Assembly (NCBI GenBank): GCA_018396865.1 | Contig: JAGTRB010000004.1 | Coordinates: 59,311-123,310, forward strand | DNA: 64,000 nucleotides | Origin: Candidatus Bathyarchaeota archaeon | GTDB lineage: Archaea; Thermoproteota; Bathyarchaeia; TCS64 | Direction: 5' to 3' | Made by a program: the position numbers and the translations under genes | Notes under the pieces: model-generated | Seen by the model: the letters and a program-made list of their open reading frames with translations, nothing else | Told to the model about the DNA's origin: nothing | The model's database searches: none | Shown: one piece after another, positions 25,045-34,451 of the stretch | Position numbering within the stretch: position 1 is the first letter of the stretch | How the letters are laid out: every line of letters starts with the position of its first letter

Positions 25045-25815
25045 ATGGGAGGGAGGCTAGTATTGCAGAATCCCTCCCTCTGGGAGGCTTATGAGGCCCT
25101 TAGGCTAAGGCGCTCGAGGGAAGACACCGTCCTTATCATCGGAGAGTGTTCTGTGAAATATGATGGGAGAGCCTCCTCGACTCTGGAGCCAGGAGAAAGG
25201 ATAGTCTTAATAAAGTCGGATGGTTCTCTTCAGGTTCATAGGCCGTTTGAACTCTCCCCAGTCAACTGGCAGCCTTCAGGTTCTATCCTGAGAGTGAGGA
25301 TCCAAGAAGGCCTTCTTTTTGTCAGGTCTTATAACCCAAGAGGGAGGGAATCTTTAGAGGTTGTTTTCAGCAAACTCGTGCTATTAGCCGTGCTTGGCCT
25401 AAGGGATACGGGATCTTTCTTCCTCCATGCGAGCGAGGAGGATATGAGGAGCGCCATCCTACGTCAGCCATCCATCCTCGAGGAGGGGTTTAAGCCTCTC
25501 GCTGTGGAGAGAAAGATCGAGCCTGGATTTGTAGACATTTTGGGCTTAGATGGGAAAGGCGTACTCACAGCTGTTGAGATTAAAAGGAATGATGCGGGAA
25601 GAGATGCGGTTCTCCAGTTGAAAAGATACGTCGACTCGTTAAGGATGGAGACTGGAAAAGAAGTTAGGGGGATCATAGCTGCTCCTGGGTTGGCCAGAGG
25701 GGCTCAAAGCACGCTCAGTTCATTGGGTCTAGAGTTCAAAGTTCTTTCACCTCAGCGGTGTGGAGAGATCATAAAACAGAGTAAGGAAAGGAAGATGACA
25801 GATTTTTTGATCTGA
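25045..25815 (+). CDS. nucS: Mismatch-specific endonuclease NucS/EndoMS
   Basis: NucS/EndoMS cuts both strands at DNA mismatches and replaces MutS-MutL repair in many archaea. The N-terminal DNA-binding domain holds GECSVKYDGRASSTLEPGER and VHRPFELSPVNWQPSG. The C-terminal PD-(D/E)xK nuclease has GFVDILGLDGKG, then AVEIKR, then QLKRYVD. The length, 256 aa, is normal. It is convergent with the KBL gene, with no intergenic space. Confidence 0.95.
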   Translation: MGGRLVLQNPSLWEAYEALRLRRSREDTVLIIGECSVKYDGRASSTLEPGERIVLIKSDGSLQVHRPFELSPVNWQPSGSILRVRIQEGLLFVRSYNPRGRESLEVVFSKLVLLAVLGLRDTGSFFLHASEEDMRSAILRQPSILEEGFKPLAVERKIEPGFVDILGLDGKGVLTAVEIKRNDAGRDAVLQLKRYVDSLRMETGKEVRGIIAAPGLARGAQSTLSSLGLEFKVLSPQRCGEIIKQSKERKMTDFLI

Positions 25816-27009
25816 CTATATTATCTCTAGCTCTTTCCCGACATCTTCCAGATCTTCGATGACCTTGTCCAATTCCTCTGTGGAAAGCTGGGAATGCATC
25901 TGCACTCTAATCCTAGCCTTATCCCTCGCGACCATTGGATACACAATTGGCATAACATATATCCCCCTTTCATAGAGCCTCTCGCTCAAAATCTTCGCCT
26001 TCTCGCTCTCCCCGACGATCAATGGTATTATCGGGGTCTGTGAGTTTCCAGTATTAAACCCTAGATCCTGAACGGCTCTCCGGAAATAATCTGTGTTCTT
26101 CCATAAATTCTTGACATGCCAGGGCTCTGTCTCTAAGACATCTATAGCAGCTATGCAGGCTGCGACAACTGGAGGTGGCTGAGAGGAGCTGAGGAGCCAG
26201 GTCCTACTCTTATTCCAAGCGAACTTTACTAAGTCCTCCGAGCCGGAGATGTGCCCACCTATGACCCCATAGGCCTTGCTGAAGGTCCCCATCTCAACAT
26301 GAACCTCCTTGTGTGTGAGGTTAAAGTGGCTCACGATGCCCCTACCCCCCTCTCCCAGCACTCCTTCCCCATGAGCATCATCAACATACACCATCGCGCC
26401 GTGCTCTCCAGCCAGCCTCACAATTTCATCTAAGTGAGCTATATCCCCATCCATCGAGAAGACCCCATCTGTGATTATAAGTATCCTCCGGTATGGTGGA
26501 TCATGCCTCTCAGCCTCCTCCAAAACCCTGTTGAGATCCGCCATGTCGTTATGCTTGTAGATCGCCCTATCCGCCCTGCTGAGCCTAACCCCATCGATGA
26601 TGCTCCCATGATTCAACTCATCGCTTATGATGAGGTCTCCTCTATCGACCAGTTGGGGTATAAGGCCAGAGTTGGCCATGAAACCGGTGGGATAGGTGAG
26701 GGAGGCCTCAGCTCTCTTGAACCTCGCAAGCCTCCTTTCAAGCATGAGGTGGAGATCCATGGTGCCAGATATTGGCCTAACAGCGCCAGAGCCGACCCCG
26801 TAGGTCTCTATAGCATCAATCGCGGCCTTAATCAGCCTAGGATGAGTTGTGAGGCCTAAATAATTGTTGGAGCATAGCATCAGCACCTCTCTTCCCTCCA
26901 CAAGGGTCTTAGGCTTACTGGGACCCTGTAAAGTCCTCGGCCTCCAGTCTAGAGCCCTTTCAACTAACTCCTCGTATTCGGTTCTCAAGAAACTTGTTGG
27001 GTCTCTCAT
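25816..27009 (-). CDS. kbl: Glycine C-acetyltransferase (2-amino-3-ketobutyrate CoA ligase)
   Basis: PLP enzyme of the alpha-oxoamine synthase family, 397 aa. KBL splits 2-amino-3-ketobutyrate with CoA to glycine and acetyl-CoA. Visible motifs are SNNYLGLTTHPRL, GSGAVRPISGTMDLH, ITDGVFSMDGDIA, VDDAHGEGVLG and the PLP-lysine region GTFSKAYGVIGG. The ATG at 27009 is about 23 nt from a TATA box, while the ATG at 27045 is upstream of it. Pairing with the divergent threonine dehydrogenase favours KBL over 8-amino-7-oxononanoate synthase. Confidence 0.88.
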   Translation of the reverse strand: MRDPTSFLRTEYEELVERALDWRPRTLQGPSKPKTLVEGREVLMLCSNNYLGLTTHPRLIKAAIDAIETYGVGSGAVRPISGTMDLHLMLERRLARFKRAEASLTYPTGFMANSGLIPQLVDRGDLIISDELNHGSIIDGVRLSRADRAIYKHNDMADLNRVLEEAERHDPPYRRILIITDGVFSMDGDIAHLDEIVRLAGEHGAMVYVDDAHGEGVLGEGGRGIVSHFNLTHKEVHVEMGTFSKAYGVIGGHISGSEDLVKFAWNKSRTWLLSSSQPPPVVAACIAAIDVLETEPWHVKNLWKNTDYFRRAVQDLGFNTGNSQTPIIPLIVGESEKAKILSERLYERGIYVMPIVYPMVARDKARIRVQMHSQLSTEELDKVIEDLEDVGKELEII

Positions 27010-27026
27010 CGAGAATCCAAATAGGA

Positions 27027-27037
27027 GAAAATTTATC
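27027..27037 (-). promoter_or_regulatory. TATA-like box for kbl
   Basis: On the minus strand GGGATAAATTTTC (about 27025-27037) is 18-28 nt upstream of the ATG at 27009, predicting a leaderless start there. Confidence 0.45.
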
Positions 27038-27129
27038 CCGTTCATAAGTTTTGCGGTTTATCAAAATGTTAGAATCTTTTTAAAATATCATAAAAGTTAA
27101 GTATCTGAAATTTTTACTGTGAATTTAGT

Positions 27130-28086
27130 ATGAAGAGGGTACTTGTTACTGGTGCCCTAGGTCAACTGGGCTCCGAATTGACTCCTAAGCTGAGAGAGAT
27201 ATATGGAGTTGAGAATGTTATAGCCTCAGACATTAAGAGTAAACCAAGTAAGGTTCTCGAATCAGGCCCCTTCGAACTCCTGGATGTAACTGACCTCCAG
27301 AAGGTCAGAGGGATAATCAAGAAGCATGAGATAAATATGATCTACCATCTGGCCGCCATCCTCTCTGCGTCGGGGGAGTTAAACCCCCAACAAGCATGGC
27401 AAGTGAATATTGATGGTCTCCGGAATATCCTTGAAGTTGCAAGAGAGTTTGATGTTGAGAAGGTCTTTTTCCCTAGTTCCATCGCTGTCTTCGGTCCCGA
27501 GACCCCTAGAGAAATGACACCCCAGGATACGGTAATGAGACCGAGAACAATATATGGAATATCAAAGGTGGCAGGAGAACTCTTATGCGACTATTATTAT
27601 TATAAATATGGCCTGGATGTTAGGGGAGTACGTTATCCAGGGATAATAAGTAGTGAAGCACCTCCAGGGGGAGGAACAACAGACTACGCTGTTGAGATGT
27701 TTTACTACGCGGTAAAGGAAGAATCTTATACTTGTTTTGTTAGAAAGGACACGGTCCTTCCAATGATCTACATGCCCGATGCTCTGAGGGCTGCTATAGA
27801 ACTTATGGAAGCGGACATCTCAAGATTAAAGCATCATAACTCATTCAACGTCTCTGGTTTGAGTTTCTCAGCTGGGGAGCTGGAAGAAGAGATAAGGAAG
27901 CATATACCGAATTTTACAGTGGAATATAAGCCAGACTTTAGACAAGCGATAGCTGACACTTGGCCCAAGTCAATAGATGACTCAGCGGCTAGGGAGGAAT
28001 GGGGATGGAGACCTAGTTATAACCTATCAAAGATGACTGAAGACATGATAAGAAGGTTAAAAGAACGATGTGAAAAAGGAGAATAA
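27130..28086 (+). CDS. L-threonine 3-dehydrogenase, SDR type
   Basis: NAD-dependent threonine dehydrogenase of the extended SDR (epimerase-like) family, 318 aa, making 2-amino-3-ketobutyrate. It has the Rossmann motif VLVTGALGQLGSEL, YHLAAILSASGE, FFPSSIAVFGP with the catalytic Ser, and the YGISK motif (Tyr and Lys). GVRYPGIIS and PPGGGTTDYAVEMFY are typical of SDR-type TDH rather than UDP-sugar epimerases. It is divergent from kbl. The gene is notably AT-rich. Confidence 0.88.
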   Translation: MKRVLVTGALGQLGSELTPKLREIYGVENVIASDIKSKPSKVLESGPFELLDVTDLQKVRGIIKKHEINMIYHLAAILSASGELNPQQAWQVNIDGLRNILEVAREFDVEKVFFPSSIAVFGPETPREMTPQDTVMRPRTIYGISKVAGELLCDYYYYKYGLDVRGVRYPGIISSEAPPGGGTTDYAVEMFYYAVKEESYTCFVRKDTVLPMIYMPDALRAAIELMEADISRLKHHNSFNVSGLSFSAGELEEEIRKHIPNFTVEYKPDFRQAIADTWPKSIDDSAAREEWGWRPSYNLSKMTEDMIRRLKERCEKGE

Positions 28087-28107
28087 AAAATTCAAATCTT
28101 AAAAAAA
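28087..28107. terminator. A/T-tract terminator region between convergent genes
   Basis: A 21-nt gap between the tdh and glyoxylate-reductase stops, made almost only of A and T with runs of A on the plus strand (T-tracts for the minus-strand gene). This fits the U-tract-dependent termination known in archaea. Confidence 0.35.
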
Positions 28108-29115
28108 TTAAATGAACCTTTTTAATGGCTTTATCTTTTTCACTTCTGGGTTAACTAGGTTGGGGGGCTCCTCTCCCCTTAGGACGCATACCAGATTCTT
28201 CGCTGCCGTGACGGCCATCAGAGTCCTCGTCTCCACGCTCGCACTCGCTATGTGTGGGGCTAAAACAACGTTATCAAGTGTTAGAAGGGGATTCTCTGGA
28301 TCTATGGGCTCTCTCTCAAAAACATCTAGAGCCGCACCTGCTATAACCCCATCTTTTAGAGCTTTATACAGTTCTTTCTCATCTATTACAGCTCCTCTAG
28401 ATGTATTAATCAAATACGCACTTCTCTTCATCATGGAGAGTTCTCGCCTTCCTATCATATGACGAGTCTCCTCCGTAAGGGGTACGTGTAGGGTTATGAA
28501 GTCGGCCTCTTTCAACACCTCTATTAGATCCTTATATATGACCCCTAGCTCTTCCTCTGCTCTTGGATCTCTCTGAACATCATAGTATAACAGCCTCATG
28601 TCGAACCCCTTTGCCCTCCTCGCGACAGCCCTTCCAATCCTTCCAAGTCCTATTATCCCAAGGGTCTTGCCGTAGACATCTGAGCCTAGAAACATCTTTG
28701 GCCCCCATGGATGTATCCATCTCTTGGACCTCACGTAGCGATCGGCCTCTGCCACCCTCCTAGCGATCGCGAGTAGTAGGCCCCAGGTGAAATCGGCTGT
28801 CGTCTCTGTGAGAATTCCCGGAGTATTGGTCACATATATCCCCCTCCTAGTAGCGGCCTCCACATCGATGTTATCAAAGCCTACGGCGCAGTTACTCACA
28901 ACCTTAAGCCTTTCTCCAGCCTCCAGAACCTCTGAGTCTATCCTATCGGTTAGGAGGGTGAGAAGGCCCTCTACCTCTCTGACCTTCGAGAGTATCAGGT
29001 TTCTCGGAGCTGGTTGATCTACCCCCTCGAAAACCTCAACATCAGCGTGCTGCCTTAATATCTCTATGGCCTCATCGAAGAGCTGCCTTGTGACATAGAC
29101 CTTGGGTTTAGCCAT
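28108..29115 (-). CDS. Glyoxylate/2-hydroxyacid reductase (D-isomer type)
   Basis: D-2-hydroxyacid dehydrogenase, 335 aa, most like archaeal glyoxylate reductase. It has the Rossmann motif GKTLGIIGLGRIGRAVA, NTSRGAVIDEKEL with the catalytic Arg, FEREPIDPENPLL with the Glu, and VLAPHIASASVETR with the catalytic His. It reduces glyoxylate, hydroxypyruvate or similar 2-oxoacids. The lack of a C-terminal ACT domain argues against phosphoglycerate dehydrogenase. It lies next to the threonine/glycine genes. Confidence 0.88.
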   Translation of the reverse strand: MAKPKVYVTRQLFDEAIEILRQHADVEVFEGVDQPAPRNLILSKVREVEGLLTLLTDRIDSEVLEAGERLKVVSNCAVGFDNIDVEAATRRGIYVTNTPGILTETTADFTWGLLLAIARRVAEADRYVRSKRWIHPWGPKMFLGSDVYGKTLGIIGLGRIGRAVARRAKGFDMRLLYYDVQRDPRAEEELGVIYKDLIEVLKEADFITLHVPLTEETRHMIGRRELSMMKRSAYLINTSRGAVIDEKELYKALKDGVIAGAALDVFEREPIDPENPLLTLDNVVLAPHIASASVETRTLMAVTAAKNLVCVLRGEEPPNLVNPEVKKIKPLKRFI

Positions 29116-29232
29116 CTCAAATCAAAATGGTTTCATGCCTCACCCTTTATATCCTTATTCATGCCCTAGCCGAGCTGATTGTGGGTAACATGAGGCTCAC
29201 TATTTCTTATCTATTTTGTTGATTTTAATAGG

Positions 29233-29991
29233 TTAATGGATTGTTGGCTTTGCAGTCTCCCATAGGTGTTCGAAGTAGACCCTGGCTATGGTCGTCAGTC
29301 CGATATCATCTGACCATATTGCTAAATGGCCATGCTCTTCTCCTAGAAATATTAGGCATTCCCTTTCATCCGCCACTAGGCCACCACCGAACATCTCATC
29401 CCTGGTCCTTACCTCTCCCAAGATAAGGACATATTTTCCCATGGATCTGAAAAGCTCCTCGGTCATCAACAGCTTGATATCAACGCCCTGTATCTGCCTC
29501 AGGAGGGGGAGCACATTTTGATGCATCTCTAAGCTCATCGTTGGAACAGCCATCATCAACCGATTTCTCGTGCTTTTAACAACCCTGATAATATTGGAAA
29601 CAATGTTTTTGTCTCCTCTTATTATCCAAATTTCTGGTCTCTCTTTTACCCTCACCTGCTCAAATAAGGGCTGAAGATCTTCTAAAACTATTTTTTCAAA
29701 TACTTGAAATTTATTTTCCATTTTCATCTTTTCAGATCTCAAGGCATCGATTGGTGATCTGGGAAAATAGGTCTTGGGACGCCCATCCTTAACCCCTATC
29801 CACCCCCTCTTTTTAAGGCCCTCCAACACACCATAGATCTTTGAGTACGGGATGGAGGCTGCCTCGCTGATCCTGATCGCTGTGATCTCTCCCAAGCTTA
29901 CTAGGGCGATGTAAGCTAATGCCTCATACTCGGTTAGACCAATATCCCTCAGAGCCTCCCGGACCCTCCCATTCACGTTTAGACCCCCCAT
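29233..29991 (-). CDS. TrmB-family transcriptional regulator
   Basis: A 252-aa regulator with an N-terminal TrmB winged helix (DIGLTEYEALAYIALVSLGEITAIRISEAASIPYSKIYGVLEGLKKRG, residues about 16-60) followed by the PLD-like C-terminal domain seen in TrmB relatives (RGDKNIVSNIIRVV, NRLMMAVPTMSLE). TrmB proteins usually control sugar or lipid-related genes. It is divergent from the Tes-like gene, whose promoter has a palindrome. Confidence 0.9.
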   Translation of the reverse strand: MGGLNVNGRVREALRDIGLTEYEALAYIALVSLGEITAIRISEAASIPYSKIYGVLEGLKKRGWIGVKDGRPKTYFPRSPIDALRSEKMKMENKFQVFEKIVLEDLQPLFEQVRVKERPEIWIIRGDKNIVSNIIRVVKSTRNRLMMAVPTMSLEMHQNVLPLLRQIQGVDIKLLMTEELFRSMGKYVLILGEVRTRDEMFGGGLVADERECLIFLGEEHGHLAIWSDDIGLTTIARVYFEHLWETAKPTIH

Positions 29992-30070
29992 TCAGGCCCA
30001 CACTCTAAGCCCTATTATATCAGTTGATTCATGATGTTAAAAATTTCACCAAACCCACGGTGAAACTTCG

Positions 30071-30117
30071 GATAAAATTAAATAGCATCTTAAAAGCCCC
30101 CTCTATTATTAGAGGGG
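30071..30117 (+). promoter_or_regulatory. Promoter and overlapping palindrome of the Tes-like gene
   Basis: A TATA-like stretch GATAAAATTAAATAG (30071-30085) predicts a start near 30105-30110. Exactly there is the inverted repeat CCCCTCT (30098-30104), ATTATT loop, AGAGGGG (30111-30117). The right arm also contains GAGG, 7 nt before a TTG at 30123, so the repeat could be an operator for the neighbouring TrmB protein, an RNA hairpin masking the ribosome site, or both. Confidence 0.5.
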
Positions 30118-30122
30118 CCTCT

Positions 30123-31637
30123 TTGAGAGAGATTAAAGAGACGAAGAGCCTCTGTCCCGAATGCGTAAAGGTCATACCCGCCATCATATATGAGGAGGAT
30201 AGCAAGGTCTATCTCAAGAAGAGCTGTCCAGAACATGGGGAGTTCACCGATCTCTACTGGGGGAATTATGAACAATACATGAGGGTTTTGAAGTATGATA
30301 ACACAGGCGTTAAGCTGGATAACCCAAGGACATCAAGAGAGAGGGGATGCCCCTATGACTGTGGGATCTGCCCCGAGCATTCCTCTCACACGGTCTTATC
30401 CATAATCGATGTAACCAACCGCTGCAATCTCAGGTGCCCAATATGTTTCGCCCACGCCGGAGCAGCCGGTTACATCTACGAACCCACCCGAGAGCAGATA
30501 GTCGAGATGCTAAAGAACCTGAGGGCTAACATACCTGTTCCCCCAACTGCACTCCAGTTCAGCGGAGGGGAGCCGACGGTTAGGGAGGACCTACCCGAGC
30601 TTGTCAGGGCGGCCAAGGAGCTAGGTTTTCATCATGTCGAGGTCAACTCTAATGGCCTCAAGATGGCCGAAAGCGTCGAATATTGCAGAGAGCTGAAGAG
30701 CGCTGGTGTGAGCACAATCTACCTCCAATTCGATGGGGTCACGCCTAAGCCATACTTAATTGCGAGGGGGTTCAATCTACTACCAATAAAGATAAGGGCT
30801 CTTGAAAACCTGAAGAAGGCTGGATTCAGGAGCGTGGTTCTCGTGCCGGTCCTAGTTAAAGGGGTCAACGACGACCAGGTTGGAGATATCGTCCGATTCG
30901 CGGTTGAACATCAGGACATCATTAGGGGTGTAAACTTCCAGCCCGTCTCAATAACTGGCAGAATAAACAGGGCTGAGAGGGAGAGGATGAGGATAACCAT
31001 CCCCGAGCTGATGAAGCTAATGGAAGAGCAGACCGATGGGCTGATCAAGCAGGAGGACTGGTACCCAGTTCCAACTGTCGTTCCCTTCTCACGCTTTGTT
31101 GGGGCCCTTAAGGACAAGAGGTATTTAGACTTCAGCTGTCATCCCCACTGTGGGATGGCTACCTACCTCGTCGCTGAGGAGGGTAAGGTCGCCCCGATCA
31201 CACGTTACCTGAACGTTGATAGATTCCTCAAGGCGATCGAGAGGGCTAATAGATTGGCTGTGGAGGGGCACAAGATGAGGGCGAAGATGTCAATAGGGGC
31301 TGCAGCCCTTAGAAACATCGATCTGGGAATGCTCAGAAACTACCTCCTGCCAGTTATATGGAAGGGGACCTATGAGAGCCTCAGCGAACTGCATCACCGA
31401 ATGATCCTCGTTGGGGCGATGCATTTCATGGATCCCTACAACTTCGACCTTGAGAGGGTTAATCGCTGCATCATTCATTATGCGACACCAGACGGCCGGA
31501 TTATACCCTTCTGCTCGATGAACACCCTTCACAGAAGCTCGGTGGAGAAGAAGTTCGCTCAGCCCTTGGACAATTCCAAGGTGACTCCCCTATACGATGT
31601 GGAATCTCTTAGGAAAAGGATAGCTGAAGAGGTATGA
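30123..31637 (+). CDS. Radical SAM protein, tetraether lipid synthase (Tes)-like
   Basis: A 504-aa multi-cluster radical SAM enzyme of the COG1964 type. It has an N-terminal CPEC...CPEHGEF zinc/iron motif, then CPYDCGICPEH, the radical SAM core DVTNRCNLRCPICFAHAG, FSGGEPTVRED for SAM binding, and late cysteines including SCHPHCG and FCSMN. These match archaeal Tes, which couples two archaeol chains into GDGT. The frame opens at TTG 30024, but the TTG at 30123 lies after the promoter and gives the usual length. Related COG1964 enzymes of other function are possible. Confidence 0.78.
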   Translation: MREIKETKSLCPECVKVIPAIIYEEDSKVYLKKSCPEHGEFTDLYWGNYEQYMRVLKYDNTGVKLDNPRTSRERGCPYDCGICPEHSSHTVLSIIDVTNRCNLRCPICFAHAGAAGYIYEPTREQIVEMLKNLRANIPVPPTALQFSGGEPTVREDLPELVRAAKELGFHHVEVNSNGLKMAESVEYCRELKSAGVSTIYLQFDGVTPKPYLIARGFNLLPIKIRALENLKKAGFRSVVLVPVLVKGVNDDQVGDIVRFAVEHQDIIRGVNFQPVSITGRINRAERERMRITIPELMKLMEEQTDGLIKQEDWYPVPTVVPFSRFVGALKDKRYLDFSCHPHCGMATYLVAEEGKVAPITRYLNVDRFLKAIERANRLAVEGHKMRAKMSIGAAALRNIDLGMLRNYLLPVIWKGTYESLSELHHRMILVGAMHFMDPYNFDLERVNRCIIHYATPDGRIIPFCSMNTLHRSSVEKKFAQPLDNSKVTPLYDVESLRKRIAEEV

Positions 31638-31657
31638 TGGCTAAGGGGATGACCAAC

Positions 31658-33343
31658 TCATTTCAGGGCGGCTCCTCTACCAGCCGAGGAGACAAGCTTG
31701 CTATACCTGTGTAGGTATCCTTTCATTACCTTCGGTGGTGGAGGATTCCAGGATCTCCTTCGCCTCTCAAGCTCTAGATCGGGGAGAGCCATCTCCAGCC
31801 TCCTTGTACCTATATCAAGGACCACCTTATCCCCCCTCTCTATTAGGGCTATTGGGCCTCCGGCCGCAGCCTCAGGGGAGACGTGGCCGATGCATGGGCC
31901 TCTAGTCGCGCCGGAGAACCTGCCGTCGGTGATGAGGATGACCTCCTTATCGAGACCGCTCCCGACGATGGCGCTTGTGACTGCTAGCATCTCCCTCATT
32001 CCGGGCCCTCCCCTCGGCCCCTCGTATCGGATTATTATGGCATCCCCCGGTTCTACCTTCCCACCTTTGATGGCGGAGATGGCCTCCTCCTCCCCCTCAA
32101 ATACGTTTGCCTCACCTTCGAAGTGCCAGAGGTCTCTGCTGATCGCCGATATCTTTGTAACGCAACCTTCCGGGGCGAGGTTTCCATAAAGGATCGCTAT
32201 TCCACCTTCGGGGTGGACTGGGTCTGAGATAGGCCTTATGACCTCCCTATCCGATACAAGGGCTTCTTTGATGTTCTCTGCGACGGTCTTCCCTGAGACC
32301 GTTAAACACCCTTTATCTATGAGATCTCCAAGCTCCTTCATTACCGCAGGTATGCCTCCAGCCCTATGTAGGTCATTCAACTTGTAGGGCCCCGATGGAG
32401 CCATATTACATATGTGGGGGGTCTTCCTGCTTATCTCGTCGAATACATCTAGTCCAAACTCGATGCCGAGCTCCTCTGCTAACGCTGTAAGATGTAGAAC
32501 AGTGTTCGTAGAGCCCCCCAGCGACATATCTACGGCTACAGCGTTCCGTAGAGCTCTCTCTGTTATTATCCTACTTGGGGTAAGGCCTAATTCAAGGAGC
32601 TTCACCACCTGACGCCCCGAGGCCGATGCTAGGCGCATCCTAAGAGAGCTAGTGGAGGGAGCGGTCGCCATATAGGGCAGGGCCATTCCCATGGCCTCTA
32701 TTAGACATTGCATGGTGTTGGCTGTGAACATCCCACCGCATGCCCCTGGACCTCCACAGCAGACCTCCTCTAGATACTCGGCCTCGTCTTGGCTGATCTC
32801 ACCCTTTCTAACTAGGCTTGGAACCTCAAATAGCTCCTGAACAGTGATGGTCCTATCCTTATATCTCCCCCAGGCCGGGCAGCCCGGCTCCATGGGTCCA
32901 CCAAGGCAGAATATGGTGGGGATATCTAGACGGGCGGAGGCCATCAACATACCTGGATCTATCTTATCACATGTGGTTAGACAGATCATCGCGTCGAAGC
33001 CGTGGGCCTCAATCATCACCTCAACCGAGTCGGCGACGAGTTCCCTGCTGGGAAGGGACATTCTCATCCCCTCATGGCCCATAGCTATCCCATCGCAGAC
33101 CGCTATGGTGTTGAACTCTATTGGCGTTCCTCCAGCCTCAATGACACCCCGCTTAACGTGATATGCCAGCCAATTGAGGTGAATATGGCCAGGTACTATC
33201 TCATTCCATGAGTTAACTATGGCTATCAGGGGCTTCCCAATCTCAGAGTCAGAAAGCCCTGTAGCCTTCAATAAGGATCGGTGCGCGGTTCTATCTAACC
33301 CATCGAATACCCTTGAACTTCGCCTTCTTAGATCAGGAGTCAT
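31658..33343 (-). CDS. ilvD: Dihydroxy-acid dehydratase
   Basis: IlvD, the iron-sulfur dehydratase of valine and isoleucine synthesis. The 561-aa protein has the cluster cysteines in [24 protein letters not shown] and [17 protein letters not shown], and ends with [18 protein letters not shown]. The active-site region [10 protein letters not shown] is intact. It is convergent with the Tes-like gene (20-nt gap). No other ilv genes are adjacent. Confidence 0.97.
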   Translation of the reverse strand: MTPDLRRRSSRVFDGLDRTAHRSLLKATGLSDSEIGKPLIAIVNSWNEIVPGHIHLNWLAYHVKRGVIEAGGTPIEFNTIAVCDGIAMGHEGMRMSLPSRELVADSVEVMIEAHGFDAMICLTTCDKIDPGMLMASARLDIPTIFCLGGPMEPGCPAWGRYKDRTITVQELFEVPSLVRKGEISQDEAEYLEEVCCGGPGACGGMFTANTMQCLIEAMGMALPYMATAPSTSSLRMRLASASGRQVVKLLELGLTPSRIITERALRNAVAVDMSLGGSTNTVLHLTALAEELGIEFGLDVFDEISRKTPHICNMAPSGPYKLNDLHRAGGIPAVMKELGDLIDKGCLTVSGKTVAENIKEALVSDREVIRPISDPVHPEGGIAILYGNLAPEGCVTKISAISRDLWHFEGEANVFEGEEEAISAIKGGKVEPGDAIIIRYEGPRGGPGMREMLAVTSAIVGSGLDKEVILITDGRFSGATRGPCIGHVSPEAAAGGPIALIERGDKVVLDIGTRRLEMALPDLELERRRRSWNPPPPKVMKGYLHRYSKLVSSAGRGAALK

Positions 33344-33556
33344 GAAGTGAAGAAGCCCGTCTCATACTATTAAGAATTACTTCTATAGATATGGAGGCTT
33401 GAAGGCCAGCCAAGTGAACCTATTATAAAGTGGAGCCATACCCGTTAGGGTCGCTATATGGATGAAGTTCATGTCCCTTATCCCTTCAGGCGACAGATAA
33501 ATCTCATTTCAGCAGCTCTAGATTAACAACTTCATGTTAATGACCCCTTACCGAGT
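33344..33556. other. Intergenic stretch upstream of ilvD and methyltransferase
   Basis: About 213 nt between the ilvD start and the next plus-strand frame. It must hold the ilvD promoter. I find TATA-like A/T stretches but no convincing RNA fold or open frame. Confidence 0.35.
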
Positions 33557-33631
33557 TTGAAAGAGGCCTTTTTAACCCCGTTTTATCCCACAGAGGGAGG
33601 GAACCCTTCTAAAATATGTAGTTTCGAGGAT

Positions 33632-34267
33632 ATGGATATTGCACCAATCCATAGATCCTCTCCCCTCAAGGTGGATAGAAAAATTCTAACCCTTAAGGTT
33701 CTATTATCCTTCCCGATGGTTCTGATGAGGGCCTTTCCAAAAAAGAGGGATGTTATGGCCCATTATGACACGCTGGGGGGAAGGATCTATGACCTCAGGT
33801 ATGGCCATGAACAGACCGCGAAGTATGATGTTATCTTCTCAAGGTGGAGCATAGATACCGCAGACCTCGTCCTTGATGTTGGGTGTGGTACAGGCCTCCT
33901 TCTGAGTAAGATAAAGGCCTTCTCTATAGGGGTTGACATCTCCATAATTCTCCTTCGAAGGGCCCGTAAAAGGGTGAGAAGGGGTCTGGGTCTCGTCCAA
34001 TGCGACGCTGAGCATCTACCTTTTAGAGATGGGGTGTTCAATAAGATCCTTGCAGTTACAGTGATCCAGAATATCCCCAGGCCAGAGAATTTTCTCTTAG
34101 AGATTAAAAGGGTGTCCAAAATGGGTTCCGACATCGTCATTTCCATTCTGAAGAAACTTGAGTTTGAACGCTTCAGAGATTTGATCGAGTCCTCTGGACT
34201 ATCGATAAAATCGTCCTTCGAAGATGAGGAGGTCGAGGATTGGATAATATTCGCCTCCAACGGTTGA
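33632..34267 (+). CDS. Class I SAM-dependent methyltransferase
   Basis: A methyltransferase of about 211 aa, Methyltransf_11 type: HYDTLGGRIYDLRYGHEQTAKYD, then motif I LVLDVGCGTGLLLSKI, motif II VDISIILLRRARKRV, and LVQCDAEHLPFRDGVFNKI. The substrate is unknown; relatives methylate quinones, lipids or small metabolites. The start is uncertain: the frame opens at 33557, but TTTTTAAC at about 33567-33574 looks like its TATA box, so I use the ATG at 33632 (after GAGGAT). ATGs at 33716 and 33755 are also possible. Confidence 0.75.
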   Translation: MDIAPIHRSSPLKVDRKILTLKVLLSFPMVLMRAFPKKRDVMAHYDTLGGRIYDLRYGHEQTAKYDVIFSRWSIDTADLVLDVGCGTGLLLSKIKAFSIGVDISIILLRRARKRVRRGLGLVQCDAEHLPFRDGVFNKILAVTVIQNIPRPENFLLEIKRVSKMGSDIVISILKKLEFERFRDLIESSGLSIKSSFEDEEVEDWIIFASNG

Positions 34268-34412
34268 TTTTTTAGAGAGCTGCTAGCTGAAAATAAAGTC
34301 TCCAGAGCATTTATCTGAACTTTTGAGCTTTCCGCCGAGGTTTATTTAAAACTTTCTGAGTCGACTCGATCTAAATTAACAGCTTTTGATAAGGGAGACC
34401 ATTTAGAGGAAA

Positions 34413-34423
34413 TTTTTATATAA
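34413..34423 (+). promoter_or_regulatory. TATA box for LSm gene, with a second one upstream
   Basis: TTTTTATATAA at 34413-34423 is 29-39 nt before the GTG at 34452. Another TATA-like site, TTTATTTAAAA (34341-34351), is followed at 34358-34367 by the perfect 10-bp palindrome GAGTCGACTC, hinting at a second, possibly regulated start. Confidence 0.5.
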
Positions 34424-34451
34424 CCAAAGATTCTCATTAATTGAACTTCCG

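Noticed and set aside
31698..33161. Several plus-strand frames across ilvD
   Set aside because: They are antisense shadows of a complete, well-conserved IlvD.
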